Of a stretch of 37,880 bases of DNA, positions 1-8,351 are shown piece by piece. Under the pieces are notes generated by a model. That model was not told where the DNA came from. It did no database searches and saw only the letters and a list, made by a program, of their open reading frames with translations. Source of the stretch: Gammaproteobacteria bacterium (GTDB lineage: Bacteria; Pseudomonadota; Gammaproteobacteria; HK1); the NCBI GenBank assembly GCA_022823045.1, contig JAJDXW010000069.1:1-37880 (forward strand). Direction: 5' to 3'. How positions within the stretch are numbered: the stretch's first letter is position 1; each line of letters begins with the position of its first letter. Made by a program: the position numbers and the translations under genes.

Positions 1-1547
1 TTGACGAGGAAGATCCACGGCACGGTCTCCGCCACCCGCTCCTGGATGCGCATGTCCATCGCCAGGCGCTCCGGCCCGAAGTCGGTGACGAACATCTTCT
101 CCGTCAGCTCGTTCAGCTCCGGGTCGTCGTTCTGCACCGCGTCCATCACGTTCACCTCCGGATGGGTCAGGTAGACCCACGCGGTGTAGCCGGTGTCCGC
201 GATCCAGGGCCACTGGAAGTTGTCGCAGTGCGCCATCTGCTTGCGGCTGAACTTGGTGTCCGAGTACACCGCCGAAGGCAGTCCCTGAAGCTGCACCCGG
301 ATCCCGATCTTCTCGAAGTTGCTCTTGATGAGGGTGCAGGCCTCCTCCATCTCGGAGATCGCCTTGTCGTACGAGATGGTCATGTCGAACCCGTCCGGGT
401 AGCCGGCCTCCGCGAGCAGCTTCTTCGCCGTCTCCAGGTCCTCCTTGTACACCCAGAACTTGTCGGTCGCGTTCGGATAAATCTGCGGCGTGATCGTCTT
501 GATGAGGTGGCCGCCTCCGAAGTAGACCTTCTTGTGGATGTCCTCGTAGGGGACCGCGTAGGCGAGCGCCCGGCGGACTTCCGGCTTGGCCATGATCTCG
601 TTGGTCTGCACCGGCCCGAAGTAGGGGATGAAGTTCCCCGGGTGATACGCGACCTGTAGGTTCGGGTCGTTCTCCACCTCCCGGTACTCACGCTGGCGAA
701 GCCGCATCGCGTAGTCGACCTGGCCACGCTTGAGGAGGGCGAGACGGGTCGCCGAATCGGGCACGATCTTGGCGATGACCTTCCCGACCGCGGGCCGAGG
801 TTCGAAATTGGGGTTCCGCACCAGGATGAGCTCCTGACCCGGGGTATGGCTCTCGAGGTGGTAGGGCCCGAAGCCCGCCGTGTTGTTCTTGAGCCACTCC
901 TTCGCCCACGGGTCGTCCGCCGTCGCGTGCTTCAACGCCTCGGTCGAGTCGAACACGCCGCCGTAGTAGTTCATGGCGAGAAGCTGGAGGAAGAGCGGGT
1001 TCTTCGCCTTGATCTTGAACCGCACGGTGTAGGGGTCGGGACAGGAGACATCCTCGTGCTTGTCGATGAGGAGCACCTTGGTGAAGAAGAACTTGACCGC
1101 CTTCATCTCGAAGCCGCGCTCCCAGCTCCAGCGGTGGTCCTCGCAGGTCATCTCGTTGCCGGCGTAGCTGACGATGCCCTTGCGGAGCTTGAAGGTCCAT
1201 ACGGTTCCGTCCTCGGACTCCTCCCAGCTCTCCGCCCAGCGGCCGGTGACCTGCTTCTCGCCCTCCTGGTTGACCCCGGCGCCGCACGTGCCGTGCTCCG
1301 GGTACCACACCGAGACGTACTGGACGAGGTCCCCCGCGTAGGTGTTGTACATGATGTTCTCGACTTCCATCGTGAACGCGATCTCGTCCACGGCGGGCGG
1401 GCTCGCCGCGTAGGCGGCGATCAGGGTGTGGTCCTGATCGGAGGGCGGCGGGGCCATGCAGTCGATGTCGGCGTGGGCGGCTGCGCCGAGAGCGAGCGCT
1501 CCCGTCGCCGCAATTGCCACGATGCTTCGGCGGATTTCTGTCTTCAC
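1..1547 (-). CDS. ABC transporter substrate-binding protein, family 5 (peptide type), 3' end missing
   Basis: This is a periplasmic binding protein of the SBP_bac_5 type, which delivers peptides, nickel or similar ligands to an ABC importer. The true reading frame is absent from the ORF track because it runs off the left edge. I read it by translating the minus strand from a GTG at 1547, which follows a GGAG about nine bases upstream. The N-terminus is a Sec signal (VKTEIRRSIVAIAATGALAL, then AAAHA before the mature DIDCM). The mature part shows the usual family pattern: WAESWEESEDGTVWTFKLRKG, then GFGPYHLES, then a long lobe-2 region ending near PWIFLVN. About 515 codons are visible and roughly the last tenth is missing. 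No permease is visible here; partners would lie further left. The ligand cannot be told from the sequence. Confidence 0.9.
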   Translation of the reverse strand, partial: MKTEIRRSIVAIAATGALALGAAAHADIDCMAPPPSDQDHTLIAAYAASPPAVDEIAFTMEVENIMYNTYAGDLVQYVSVWYPEHGTCGAGVNQEGEKQVTGRWAESWEESEDGTVWTFKLRKGIVSYAGNEMTCEDHRWSWERGFEMKAVKFFFTKVLLIDKHEDVSCPDPYTVRFKIKAKNPLFLQLLAMNYYGGVFDSTEALKHATADDPWAKEWLKNNTAGFGPYHLESHTPGQELILVRNPNFEPRPAVGKVIAKIVPDSATRLALLKRGQVDYAMRLRQREYREVENDPNLQVAYHPGNFIPYFGPVQTNEIMAKPEVRRALAYAVPYEDIHKKVYFGGGHLIKTITPQIYPNATDKFWVYKEDLETAKKLLAEAGYPDGFDMTISYDKAISEMEEACTLIKSNFEKIGIRVQLQGLPSAVYSDTKFSRKQMAHCDNFQWPWIADTGYTAWVYLTHPEVNVMDAVQNDDPELNELTEKMFVTDFGPERLAMDMRIQERVAETVPWIFLV

Positions 1548-1771
1548 GTCGTTCTACTCCCTGCTCCATCAATCAATCCCGGAAGGCCGGAGCGGACTCC
1601 CGGTATCGCCCGCCCTTCGTTCCGCCGGTGCTCCCTCACCTGTCGCAGAGGGCGGGTCGTGTCCCAATGTTCGCACGTTCTCGGGACGAGTGCCGGCGGG
1701 CGGGTTCGGCAGGTACGCGGCCCCGAATCCGGAACGACGGAGCGCTGCGGCGCAAGAAACGAGGGGGCGGG
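1548..1771. other. Intergenic gap upstream of the solute-binding protein
   Basis: The 224 bases between the WYL regulator stop and the GTG of the binding protein hold no convincing gene. The ORFs reported across it on both strands are out of frame with both neighbours and resemble no family. The gap is long enough for a separate promoter for the binding-protein gene, but I could not place matching -35 and -10 boxes. Confidence 0.4.
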
Positions 1772-2770
1772 TCAGGAGCCATCGTCGGAAAGGACGGGGT
1801 CGTAGATCGCGGACGCGGCGCGGAGGGCGTCCGCCACCTCGGCGCGCAAGGCCTCGGGGCCGAGCACCTCCACCTCCGCCCCGTACTTGAGGATGTTCAT
1901 GACGAGCTCGCGCGAGTCGGTGTACGGCACCTTGAGCTCGTAACGACCGTTCGCGTCGAACGCACCCTCCTGGCGCGAGTGCCAGACCTCGTCCGCCACC
2001 CAGCGCGCCTGCACCTCGGAGAAGCGAAGGTGCGCCACCCGGGGACGCCCCGCACCGGCGAAGATCCCGTAGCCCGCGCCGAGGTCCCGGTCGAGGGTGA
2101 AGTCCGCGATCTCGCGCGCCGGCTCGTCCACCACCGCCGCATCGCGGACGCAGTCGAGGGCGAAGCTCCGAAGGCCGTTGCGAAGGTGGCACCAGGCGTC
2201 GAGGTACCAGTTCTCGCGGTAGTGCACGAGGCGCTGCGGCGAGAGGGTGCGCTCCAGCGTCTCGTCGCGCGGCCGGCTGTAGTGGACGACGCGCACCCGC
2301 CGGCGGGCGAGCAGCGCCTCGCAGATGGTTCCGAACTCGGTAGAGCGGACCTCGCGGCGCGGCGCGTGCAGGATCCGAACGCGCCGCGCCACCTCCGACG
2401 ATGCCTCGCCGTCGCCGCCGAGCAGGTCGCGCGCGCGGTCGATCAACGGCTCGACATGCGGCCCGAGCAGCCCGGGGTGCACCTTCTCGAGCAGCTCCCG
2501 GAGCGCGAGGAGGGCCCGGATCTCCGCCTCGTTCAGCCACAGGCCGGGGAGGGCGTAGCGGGGCGCGGCCGGGGCGTGGTCGGCGAACCGGTAGCCGCGC
2601 TCTCCCCGGTCCCACTCGATCGGCGCGTTCAGCCGGTCGCGCAGGTACTCGAGGTCGCGCTTGAAGGTGGCGCGAGAGATCTCGAGCTCTTCGAGAAAAG
2701 TCTCGATCGGGACGACCCCTCGCTCGCGCAGCAGGGCATCGATCCGGTAGAAGCGTTCGGTCCGGTCCAC
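1772..2770 (-). CDS. WYL-domain transcriptional regulator (YafY type)
   Basis: This is a 332-residue regulator with an N-terminal helix-turn-helix (RTERFYRIDALLRERGVVPI, then SRATFKRDLEYLRD, about residues 1-50) and a WYL ligand-sensing domain (YRENWYLDAWCHLRNGLRSF, about residues 180-205), followed by a C-terminal WCX-like extension. The start is GTG at 2770, preceded by GGGAGGGG. The length matches the family. It is transcribed toward the binding-protein gene 224 bases downstream and diverges from the oxygenase gene at 2955, so either could be a target. WYL proteins sense small molecules or nucleic acids; the effector here is unknown. Confidence 0.92.
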   Translation of the reverse strand: MDRTERFYRIDALLRERGVVPIETFLEELEISRATFKRDLEYLRDRLNAPIEWDRGERGYRFADHAPAAPRYALPGLWLNEAEIRALLALRELLEKVHPGLLGPHVEPLIDRARDLLGGDGEASSEVARRVRILHAPRREVRSTEFGTICEALLARRRVRVVHYSRPRDETLERTLSPQRLVHYRENWYLDAWCHLRNGLRSFALDCVRDAAVVDEPAREIADFTLDRDLGAGYGIFAGAGRPRVAHLRFSEVQARWVADEVWHSRQEGAFDANGRYELKVPYTDSRELVMNILKYGAEVEVLGPEALRAEVADALRAASAIYDPVLSDDGS

Positions 2771-2954
2771 TCGCCCCCTCCCGTCGATTCGCCCCTTCAG
2801 CCGCCCGACGTGATCCCGGCCGCGCGGAACTACGGCAGTTTAGCCGCGCCGCACGTGGACAGGCGCCGCGAGCCTCCATAGACTCGTCCCGCCGGTGCCT
2901 GGCTCCGCTCCATAGCATGGACCCTGGGCGCCCGTCGCGACCACCACGATCAGG
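2771..2954. promoter_or_regulatory. Divergent regulatory region between WYL regulator and oxygenase
   Basis: This 184-base divergent spacer must hold the promoters of both flanking genes. An eight-base direct repeat, CTCCATAG, occurs at 2874-2881 and 2908-2915, with starts 34 bases apart. The second copy lies inside TCCATAGCATGGA, a short imperfect palindrome. These are candidate regulator half-sites, possibly for the adjacent WYL protein. I did not find a strong sigma-70 promoter. Confidence 0.3.
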
Positions 2955-4148
2955 ATGACGGACACGATGGAGACCGCGAGCGCACCCCGCCAGCCGGAGA
3001 CCCCGCCCCCGAGCCCGGCCTCGACTCCGGTGCCCACTCCCGGGCCCATGCCCGGCGCGGTGGCCCTCGCCGCGATGGACTCGGGAGAGATCCCGCGCCG
3101 CTACCTCGGAGCCGCGGCGTGGACGGGGGCGGAGATGAGGGAGCGCGACGACTGGATCGTTCGGCTCTCCGAAGCCGATCGGGCGGAGCTCGACGCGGCC
3201 TGGCGCGCGACCGCGCAGCTTCCGATCGAGTCGATCGGACCCCGCGACTTCGTGCTTCCCGCCCTCGGCCCGAAGCTCCACGCGCTCCGCGACGAGATCA
3301 TCGACGGTCGCGGATTCGTGCTCCTCCGGGGGCTCGACATCGAGGGCTGGCCGATCGAGCGTACGGCCCGCACCTGGTGGGGGATCGGCTCGTGGTTCGG
3401 CCGGGCGGTGTCCCAGAACGCGATGGGGCATGTGCTCGGCCATGTCCGCGACCTCGACTACGACACCCGCGACCCGAACGTGCGCACCTACCAGACCACC
3501 GAGCGCCAGTACTACCACTCGGACTCGTGCGACATCGTGGGGCTCATGTGCCTCCGCCCGGCGAGGCGGGGCGGCTTGAGCAGCATCGTGAGCTCGGTGA
3601 CCCTCTACAACGAGATGGCGCGCCGGCGGCCGGAGCTCGCCGCCGTCCTCTCCGAGCCGGTGCCCTTCGACCGCCGCGGCGAGGTCCCCGACAACGAGGA
3701 GCCGTTCTTCCTCAACGCCGTCTTCAACCACCACGAGGGGATGGTCTCGAGCTACGTCTCCCGGCGCTACGTCGAGTCCTCGCAGCGCCACCCGAGCGCG
3801 CCCCGCCTCGCCCCGCTCCACTTCGAGGCCATGGACCTCCTCGACGAGCTCGCCGAGGACCCCGATCTCCATCTCGACATGGAGTTCCGGCCCGGGGACA
3901 TCCAGCTCCTCCACAACCACACCATCTTCCACGACCGCACCGCGTTCGAGGACTGGCCGGAGCCCGAGCGCAAGCGCCACCTGCTCCGCCTCTGGCTGTG
4001 TCCCCCGAACGGCCGCCCGCTCCCCGAGCGCTACGCGGGCCGCTGGGGAAGCGTCACCATCGGCGATCGGGGCGGGATCGTCTGCCCCGGCACGAAGCTC
4101 CACGCCCCCCTGACCCCAGTACAGGACGGCGCACCCCGAACCCGATGA
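2955..4148 (+). CDS. TauD/TfdA-family Fe(II)/2-oxoglutarate oxygenase
   Basis: This is a 397-residue non-heme iron oxygenase of the TauD/TfdA (clavaminate-synthase-like) type. Such enzymes use 2-oxoglutarate and oxygen to hydroxylate or cleave small organic substrates. The iron ligands are visible as an HxD in YYHSDSCDIVGLM and a distal histidine in NHTIFHDRTAFEDW, followed by the 2-oxoglutarate arginine in KRHLLRLWL. The first 40 residues are proline-rich and low in complexity, so the true start could be one of the later ATGs (2964, 3048 or 3075); no start has a strong ribosome binding site. The substrate is unknown. The gene diverges from the WYL regulator and converges with the Ldh-type dehydrogenase downstream. 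Confidence 0.88.
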   Translation: MTDTMETASAPRQPETPPPSPASTPVPTPGPMPGAVALAAMDSGEIPRRYLGAAAWTGAEMRERDDWIVRLSEADRAELDAAWRATAQLPIESIGPRDFVLPALGPKLHALRDEIIDGRGFVLLRGLDIEGWPIERTARTWWGIGSWFGRAVSQNAMGHVLGHVRDLDYDTRDPNVRTYQTTERQYYHSDSCDIVGLMCLRPARRGGLSSIVSSVTLYNEMARRRPELAAVLSEPVPFDRRGEVPDNEEPFFLNAVFNHHEGMVSSYVSRRYVESSQRHPSAPRLAPLHFEAMDLLDELAEDPDLHLDMEFRPGDIQLLHNHTIFHDRTAFEDWPEPERKRHLLRLWLCPPNGRPLPERYAGRWGSVTIGDRGGIVCPGTKLHAPLTPVQDGAPRTR

Positions 4149-4445
4149 AGATGCCAAGGGCCGCCGGACGATCCGGAGAAGAGTCGGCGGGGAAGAGTTC
4201 CCCCTTCAGCCACGATCGCCATGGTGGCGGGTGCGCGGACGAGCGGTTGCTGGAGAAATCACCCGGGGGGTTCGTCGGGCACCTGCTCTCGATTCCCGAT
4301 GTCGGCGACGACACCGACTTCGAACGCGACAACTCCGGTCCGCGCCGAGCCGAGACTCGATCCTTCTCTTCAACGCCAAGGCGCTGAAGCCGACACTTCC
4401 CGACAACCGGCCCGTTCCGCTTCGCTCCGTTCGTTGAGGCGACGA
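4149..4445. other. Convergent intergenic region
   Basis: The 297 bases between two convergent genes contain no supported gene. One small perfect hairpin, GGGGAA-GAG-TTCCCC at 4189-4203, lies about 40 bases after the oxygenase stop. It is short and has no T-tract, so it is at best a weak terminator. Confidence 0.35.
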
Positions 4446-5531
4446 TCAGGCGTTGGCGAGGAGGGCGGCGGCCTCGCTTCGAGGAAGGCCGACCTGCTCG
4501 CCCGCGTCGAGGATGCCGTCCCAAGTGACCGGATCCACCGGGATCCCGTCCGCCATCCGCGCCTCGAGGGCCATCCGCTCGGGGTCGCCGGGGATGAGGA
4601 CCGGCTCGTCGGGATTCGCGGGCGGCGAGGAGGTCACGTAGTCGACGAGGGTGTCGATCTCGCGCTCCATCCATTCCGGATCGACGAGCGAGGCCGGGTC
4701 GATGACGACGGTGAGCATGTGGTTGCAGATGGTGTCGAGGCCGTGCGTCTCGGGGTTCGAGGTCCCGCCGCCGCCGAGGACCCCGGCGAGCAGCTCCGCC
4801 GCGAACAGGAGGCAATAGCCCTTGTGGAGGCCGAAGGGGAGGATCGCACCCCGCTCGGCCTCGTCATCCGGGAACATCACCTTCGGGTCCGTCGTCGGCT
4901 GCCCCCTCGCGTCGACGAGGGTCCCGGGCGGCAGCGCCTCGCCCTTGTTGAGGGCGACCCGTGCCTTCCCGACCGCTACGAGCCCGGTCGCCATGTCGAG
5001 GAGGAAGGGCTCGTGGCGCTCCGTGCCCGGCACTCCGATGCAGATGGGGTTGGTGGCGAACCGCCCGTGGCTCCCGCGGTAGGGAGCGACGAGGGGCGGG
5101 TGGCCGGTCACGTTGACGAAGTGGATCGAGACGAGCCCCGCCGCCACCGCCATCTCCGCGTAGGTGCCGATGCGGCCGAGGTGGTGGACGTTGCGGAGCG
5201 CCGCCACCACCGTGCCGAGCTCGCGGGCCCGCTCGATGAGGCGCTCCATCATCTCCGCCCCGACGCGCTGGCCGAAGCCGAAGCCGCCGTCGAACTGCAT
5301 CACCGCCCCACCGTCCCGAACGAGGGTGAGACCGGTGTTGGGGCACATCGTCCGGTTCTCGATGTTGTGGACGTAGTGCGGGATGAGCCCGATGCCGTGG
5401 CTGTCGTGGCCGCGGAGGTTCGCATCGACGAGATGGTCGGAGACCTGCGCGGCTTCGGCCGGCTCGCTGCCGGCCCGTTCGAGCAGGGTGCGGATCACGC
5501 GCCGGAGCGCGACATCTTGGAACTTGTGCAT
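4446..5531 (-). CDS. Ldh-family (malate/L-lactate dehydrogenase type) NAD(P) oxidoreductase
   Basis: This 361-residue enzyme belongs to the Ldh_2 family, whose members oxidise or reduce 2-hydroxy acids or related keto/imino compounds (malate, ureidoglycolate, sulfolactate, piperideine-2-carboxylate) with NAD(P). Family signatures are DANLRGHDSHGIGLIPHYV near residue 40, the active-site HHLGRIGTYAEMA near residue 120, and NPICIGVPG. The track ORF begins upstream at 6068, but homology starts at MHKFQDVALRRVIRTLLE, so the ATG at 5531 is chosen although its ribosome binding site is weak. It diverges from the enoyl-CoA hydratase operon. The substrate cannot be assigned; the PuuE-like gene far downstream makes ureidoglycolate one option but does not prove it. 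Confidence 0.9.
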   Translation of the reverse strand: MHKFQDVALRRVIRTLLERAGSEPAEAAQVSDHLVDANLRGHDSHGIGLIPHYVHNIENRTMCPNTGLTLVRDGGAVMQFDGGFGFGQRVGAEMMERLIERARELGTVVAALRNVHHLGRIGTYAEMAVAAGLVSIHFVNVTGHPPLVAPYRGSHGRFATNPICIGVPGTERHEPFLLDMATGLVAVGKARVALNKGEALPPGTLVDARGQPTTDPKVMFPDDEAERGAILPFGLHKGYCLLFAAELLAGVLGGGGTSNPETHGLDTICNHMLTVVIDPASLVDPEWMEREIDTLVDYVTSSPPANPDEPVLIPGDPERMALEARMADGIPVDPVTWDGILDAGEQVGLPRSEAAALLANA

Positions 5532-5624
5532 GGCGGCGCGAATTCTAGCCCGCCTTCGAGCGGGTCGGGCCGGCGCGCCTTCGCCCCCGGACCGCCGGCA
5601 TCCCCGGGAGCGCCGGCCCTGACC

Positions 5625-5630
5625 TATGAT
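5625..5630 (+). promoter_or_regulatory. Candidate -10 box for the enoyl-CoA hydratase operon
   Basis: TATGAT sits 32 bases before the chosen ATG at 5662, in the divergent spacer between the Ldh-type gene and the hydratase. No good -35 box is found 16-18 bases upstream, so an activator might be needed. The same spacer holds a short hairpin, CCCGC-N6-GCGGG. Confidence 0.35.
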
Positions 5631-5661
5631 CTGGCCTCGATTCATCATCGAGGGCACGCAG

Positions 5662-6441
5662 ATGCCGGTCGAGCTCGAGCGCCGTGACGACGTCGACATC
5701 CTCACCCTGAACCGCCCGGAGGCCCTGAACGCCTTGAGCTTCGCGGTGCTCCGCGAGATCGAGGCGCGGGTGGCGGAGGTCGAGCGGGGTATCGACGAGG
5801 GCAAGGTGCAGGCGCTCCTCGTGGCGGGGGCGGGCGACCGCGCCTTCTGCGCGGGGGCGGACGTAAACGAGCTCATGGGCCGCACCCCCCTCGAGCACCG
5901 TCGCGGGCTCCGGTTCGGCCAGGCCCTCTTCGAGCGCATCTCGGACCTGCCGGTTCCTTCGATCGCAGTCATCGACGGGTTCGCCCTCGGGGGCGGCCTC
6001 GAGCTCGCGATGGCCTGCACGTTCCGGCTCGCGACCGGGGCGGCCCGGATGGGGCTCCCCGAGATCAAGCTCGGCCTCGTGCCGGGCTACGGCGGGACGC
6101 AGCGCCTCCCGCGCCTCGTCGGCGAGGCGAACGCGCTCGACATCGTCATGACCGGGCGCATGGTGAGGGCGGAGGAAGGGCTCTCGATGGGGCTCGTCAA
6201 CCGCATCGTCGAGGGCGACCCGATCGAGGCGGGCCTCGCGTTCGCGGGGGAGATGACCTCGTACTCGCTCCCCGTGCTGAGGCTCGCACGCGACGCGGTC
6301 ACGCGCGCCCTCGACCTCCCCGTCCGCGAGGGGCTCGAGGTGGAGGCGGACATCGGCGCCCTCTCCTATCAGACGAAGGACGCGGCCGAGGGCATGAGCG
6401 CGTTCATCGAGAAGCGGGCGCCGGAGTTCCGCGATGCCTGA
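5662..6441 (+). CDS. Enoyl-CoA hydratase/isomerase family protein
   Basis: This crotonase-fold enzyme of 259 residues hydrates enoyl-CoA esters in fatty-acid or aromatic-acid breakdown. Both catalytic glutamates of classical hydratases appear to be present, one in FALGGGLELAMAC and one in MGLPEIKLGLVPGYGGTQRLPR. The oxyanion-hole region is AFCAGADVNEL. The track starts at 5626, but the ATG at 5662 follows GAGGG by seven bases and gives the normal family length (MPVELERRDDVDILTLNRPE). Its stop overlaps the start of the next gene by eight bases, indicating translational coupling with the SDR. Confidence 0.93.
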   Translation: MPVELERRDDVDILTLNRPEALNALSFAVLREIEARVAEVERGIDEGKVQALLVAGAGDRAFCAGADVNELMGRTPLEHRRGLRFGQALFERISDLPVPSIAVIDGFALGGGLELAMACTFRLATGAARMGLPEIKLGLVPGYGGTQRLPRLVGEANALDIVMTGRMVRAEEGLSMGLVNRIVEGDPIEAGLAFAGEMTSYSLPVLRLARDAVTRALDLPVREGLEVEADIGALSYQTKDAAEGMSAFIEKRAPEFRDA

Positions 6442-7156
6442 CCGGCCGCCGAAACGGGGCGCGGTCATCGTCACCGGGGCGAGCCGCGGGATCGGGGCCG
6501 CGGTCGCGGTCGAGCTCGAAACGCGCGGATTCGGCGTGTGGTCGCTCTCGCGAAGCGGCGAAGCCCCGGCCGGTCGCGCCCTTCGCTGCGACGTCACCGA
6601 CGAGCAGGCGCTCCGCGACGCGTTCGCGGCCATCGCCTCCGAAGGGCCGATCGAGGCCCTCGTCAGCAACGCCGGGGTCCACGCGTCCGCCCCCAGCCGG
6701 AAGCTCGCGACCGCCGAGTACGAGCGGGTCATGGCCCTCAACGCGACGGCGGTGATGACGGGAGCACGCGAGGTCCACCCCCACCTCGTCCGCGCGGGGG
6801 GCGGAACGATCGTCAACATGGGCTCGTTCTTCGACCGGATGGCGGTCCCCTACAACCTCGCCTACTGCGCCTCGAAGGCGGCGGTCGGAGCGATGACCCG
6901 CTGCCTCGCGGCGGAGTGGGCGACGGACCGGATCCGGGTCATCAACGTCGCCCCCGGCTACGTCGAGACCGCCCTCAACCGCGACTTCCTCGCCCGCGAG
7001 GACATGCGCCGCTACATGGAGTCGCGGGTTCCCCTCAAGCGCGCCGGCCGACCCGAGGAGGTGGCGCGGCTCGTCGCCGCCCTCCTCTCGGAGGACATCC
7101 CGTACCTCACCGGCGAGACCATCTACGTCGACGCCTCCCACGCCATCGCCCACTGA
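6434..7156 (+). CDS. Short-chain dehydrogenase/reductase (FabG-like)
   Basis: This 240-residue classical SDR has the cofactor motif TGASRGIGAAVAVEL at the N-terminus, NAG in SNAGVHASAP, the catalytic serine in NMGSFFDRM, and the YxxxK pair in YNLAYCASKAAVGAM. The C-terminus (EEVARLVAALLSEDIPYLTGE) is typical of 3-oxoacyl-ACP or 3-hydroxyacyl-CoA dehydrogenase relatives. It overlaps the hydratase gene by eight bases, so the pair may carry out consecutive hydration and oxidation of a CoA ester. That pathway link is inferred from the overlap; the true substrate is unknown. Confidence 0.93.
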   Translation: MPDRPPKRGAVIVTGASRGIGAAVAVELETRGFGVWSLSRSGEAPAGRALRCDVTDEQALRDAFAAIASEGPIEALVSNAGVHASAPSRKLATAEYERVMALNATAVMTGAREVHPHLVRAGGGTIVNMGSFFDRMAVPYNLAYCASKAAVGAMTRCLAAEWATDRIRVINVAPGYVETALNRDFLAREDMRRYMESRVPLKRAGRPEEVARLVAALLSEDIPYLTGETIYVDASHAIAH

Positions 7157-7278
7157 CGAGGCTGGGCATGCGGGCGCGCGGCCGACCACCGCCCCCGCAG
7201 CGCGCAGTCCGAGCGCCCCGGCCGGCACGCCTCCGACGAGGAGGAGGCAGCGGACGAACGGAAACCCCGGCCCCCGTG

Positions 7279-7307
7279 TTGCAAGCGCCTCCGGTTCGGT
7301 GCATAAG
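7279..7307 (+). promoter_or_regulatory. Sigma-70-like promoter for the acetamidase gene
   Basis: TTGCAA (7279-7284) and CATAAG (7302-7307) are separated by exactly 17 bases in the 204-base gap after the SDR. Transcription would begin near 7314, giving a leader of about 47 bases before the ATG at 7361. This suggests that the acetamidase has its own promoter and is not simply co-transcribed with the hydratase and SDR. Confidence 0.5.
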
Positions 7308-7360
7308 GCACGCACCCCCGCGCCGCTCGGCCCGGCCCCATCACCAGCGAGGAGATCACC

Positions 7361-8263
7361 ATGAGCTCGGTCTACCTGTTCTCGGTCACCCCGGAGACGC
7401 CGCCCGTCGAGACCATCGAATCGGGCGACGAGGTATCGCTCGTCGTTCGCGGCGCATTCGCGGACGTCGAGGACATCCGCACTGTCCCGACCCCGTTCAC
7501 CCCCGCGTGCGACGGACATCCCCTCGCCCCCGTCTCCGGGCCGATCCGGGTCAACGGGGCGGAGCCCGGGGACGCGGTCCTCATCGACATCCTCAAGATG
7601 GATGTCCACGAGGACGGGATGACCGCGATCCTCCGCGACTTCGGGGTCCTGCGGCACGAGTTCGGGGACCCGAAGCTCCTCCAGTGCCCGGTACGCGACG
7701 GAAAGGCATGGTTCGCCGACCGGGTACCGCTGCCCCTCAACCCGAACCTCGGCACCGTCTCGACGATGCCGCCGGAAGGCTACAAGCCGTCCTACGCGGG
7801 CGAGTACGGCGGCGACTTCGACCAGAAGGACGCCGGCGTCGGAAGCCGCATCCACCTTCCGGTCATGGTGCCGGGCGCGATGGTGTTCTTCGCCGACCCG
7901 CACGCCGCGATCAGCGACGGGATCATCACCGGGACGGGCGTCGAGTGCACCTCGACAGTCACCGCGCGGATCACCCTGGTAAAGAACCATCCGGTAGTGC
8001 ATCCGATCATCGAGTACGAGGACTCGATCCAGTTCGTGGGCACCGGGCCCTCGGTCGAGGCGGCGACCGAGGCGGCGGCGGAGCACGCGGTCGGCTACGT
8101 GACGGCGGGCACCGACCTCGACCGCGAGGAGGCATACATGCTTCTCAGCATCATCGGAGAGCTCCGGATCGGGACCTCGCCGCGGCCGATCATGGCCGCG
8201 CGGCTCATCGTCCCCCGCGAGACGCTGGAGCGGACCGGCTGGAGCGGACCGGTCGCGGCCTGA
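7361..8263 (+). CDS. Acetamidase/formamidase family protein
   Basis: This 300-residue enzyme of the FmdA/AmdA family hydrolyses short amides to ammonia and a carboxylate. Family signatures include TPFTPACDGHPLAPVSGPIRVNGAEPGD near residue 45, VLIDIL, a glycine-rich GEYGGDFDQKD, HLPVMVPGAMVFFADPHAAISDG, and a C-terminal LSIIGELRIGTSPRP. The ATG follows GAGGAG by six bases. The nearby promoter at 7279-7307 makes it a likely separate unit. It may supply nitrogen from amides together with other nitrogen-scavenging genes in the window, but this is inference from context. Confidence 0.92.
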   Translation: MSSVYLFSVTPETPPVETIESGDEVSLVVRGAFADVEDIRTVPTPFTPACDGHPLAPVSGPIRVNGAEPGDAVLIDILKMDVHEDGMTAILRDFGVLRHEFGDPKLLQCPVRDGKAWFADRVPLPLNPNLGTVSTMPPEGYKPSYAGEYGGDFDQKDAGVGSRIHLPVMVPGAMVFFADPHAAISDGIITGTGVECTSTVTARITLVKNHPVVHPIIEYEDSIQFVGTGPSVEAATEAAAEHAVGYVTAGTDLDREEAYMLLSIIGELRIGTSPRPIMAARLIVPRETLERTGWSGPVAA

Positions 8264-8322
8264 TCCGATCCGAAGCGCGCCGGCGCCCGGCGCCCGGGGT
8301 TCGGCTCGTCCGTGTGCCTTCC

Positions 8323-8339
8323 CCGCCGGGGGCCGGCGG
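8323..8339. terminator. GC hairpin between convergent genes
   Basis: CCGCCGG-GGG-CCGGCGG is a perfect seven-base-pair stem lying between the acetamidase stop (8263) and the converging alpha/beta hydrolase stop (8352). It lacks a T-tract on either strand, so it may serve as a bidirectional RNA end-stabiliser or a weak terminator. In DNA this GC-rich, seven-base stems also arise by chance. Confidence 0.4.
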
Positions 8340-8351
8340 CCGGACGCGGCG

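Noticed and set aside
1569-4157. 862-residue minus-strand ORF
   Set aside because: It runs antisense to the oxygenase and out of frame with the WYL gene on the same strand, and its composition is typical of a shadow ORF.
4189-4203. Hairpin GGGGAA-GAG-TTCCCC as a terminator
   Set aside because: Six base pairs with a three-base loop and no T-tract are too weak in this GC-rich DNA to call firmly.
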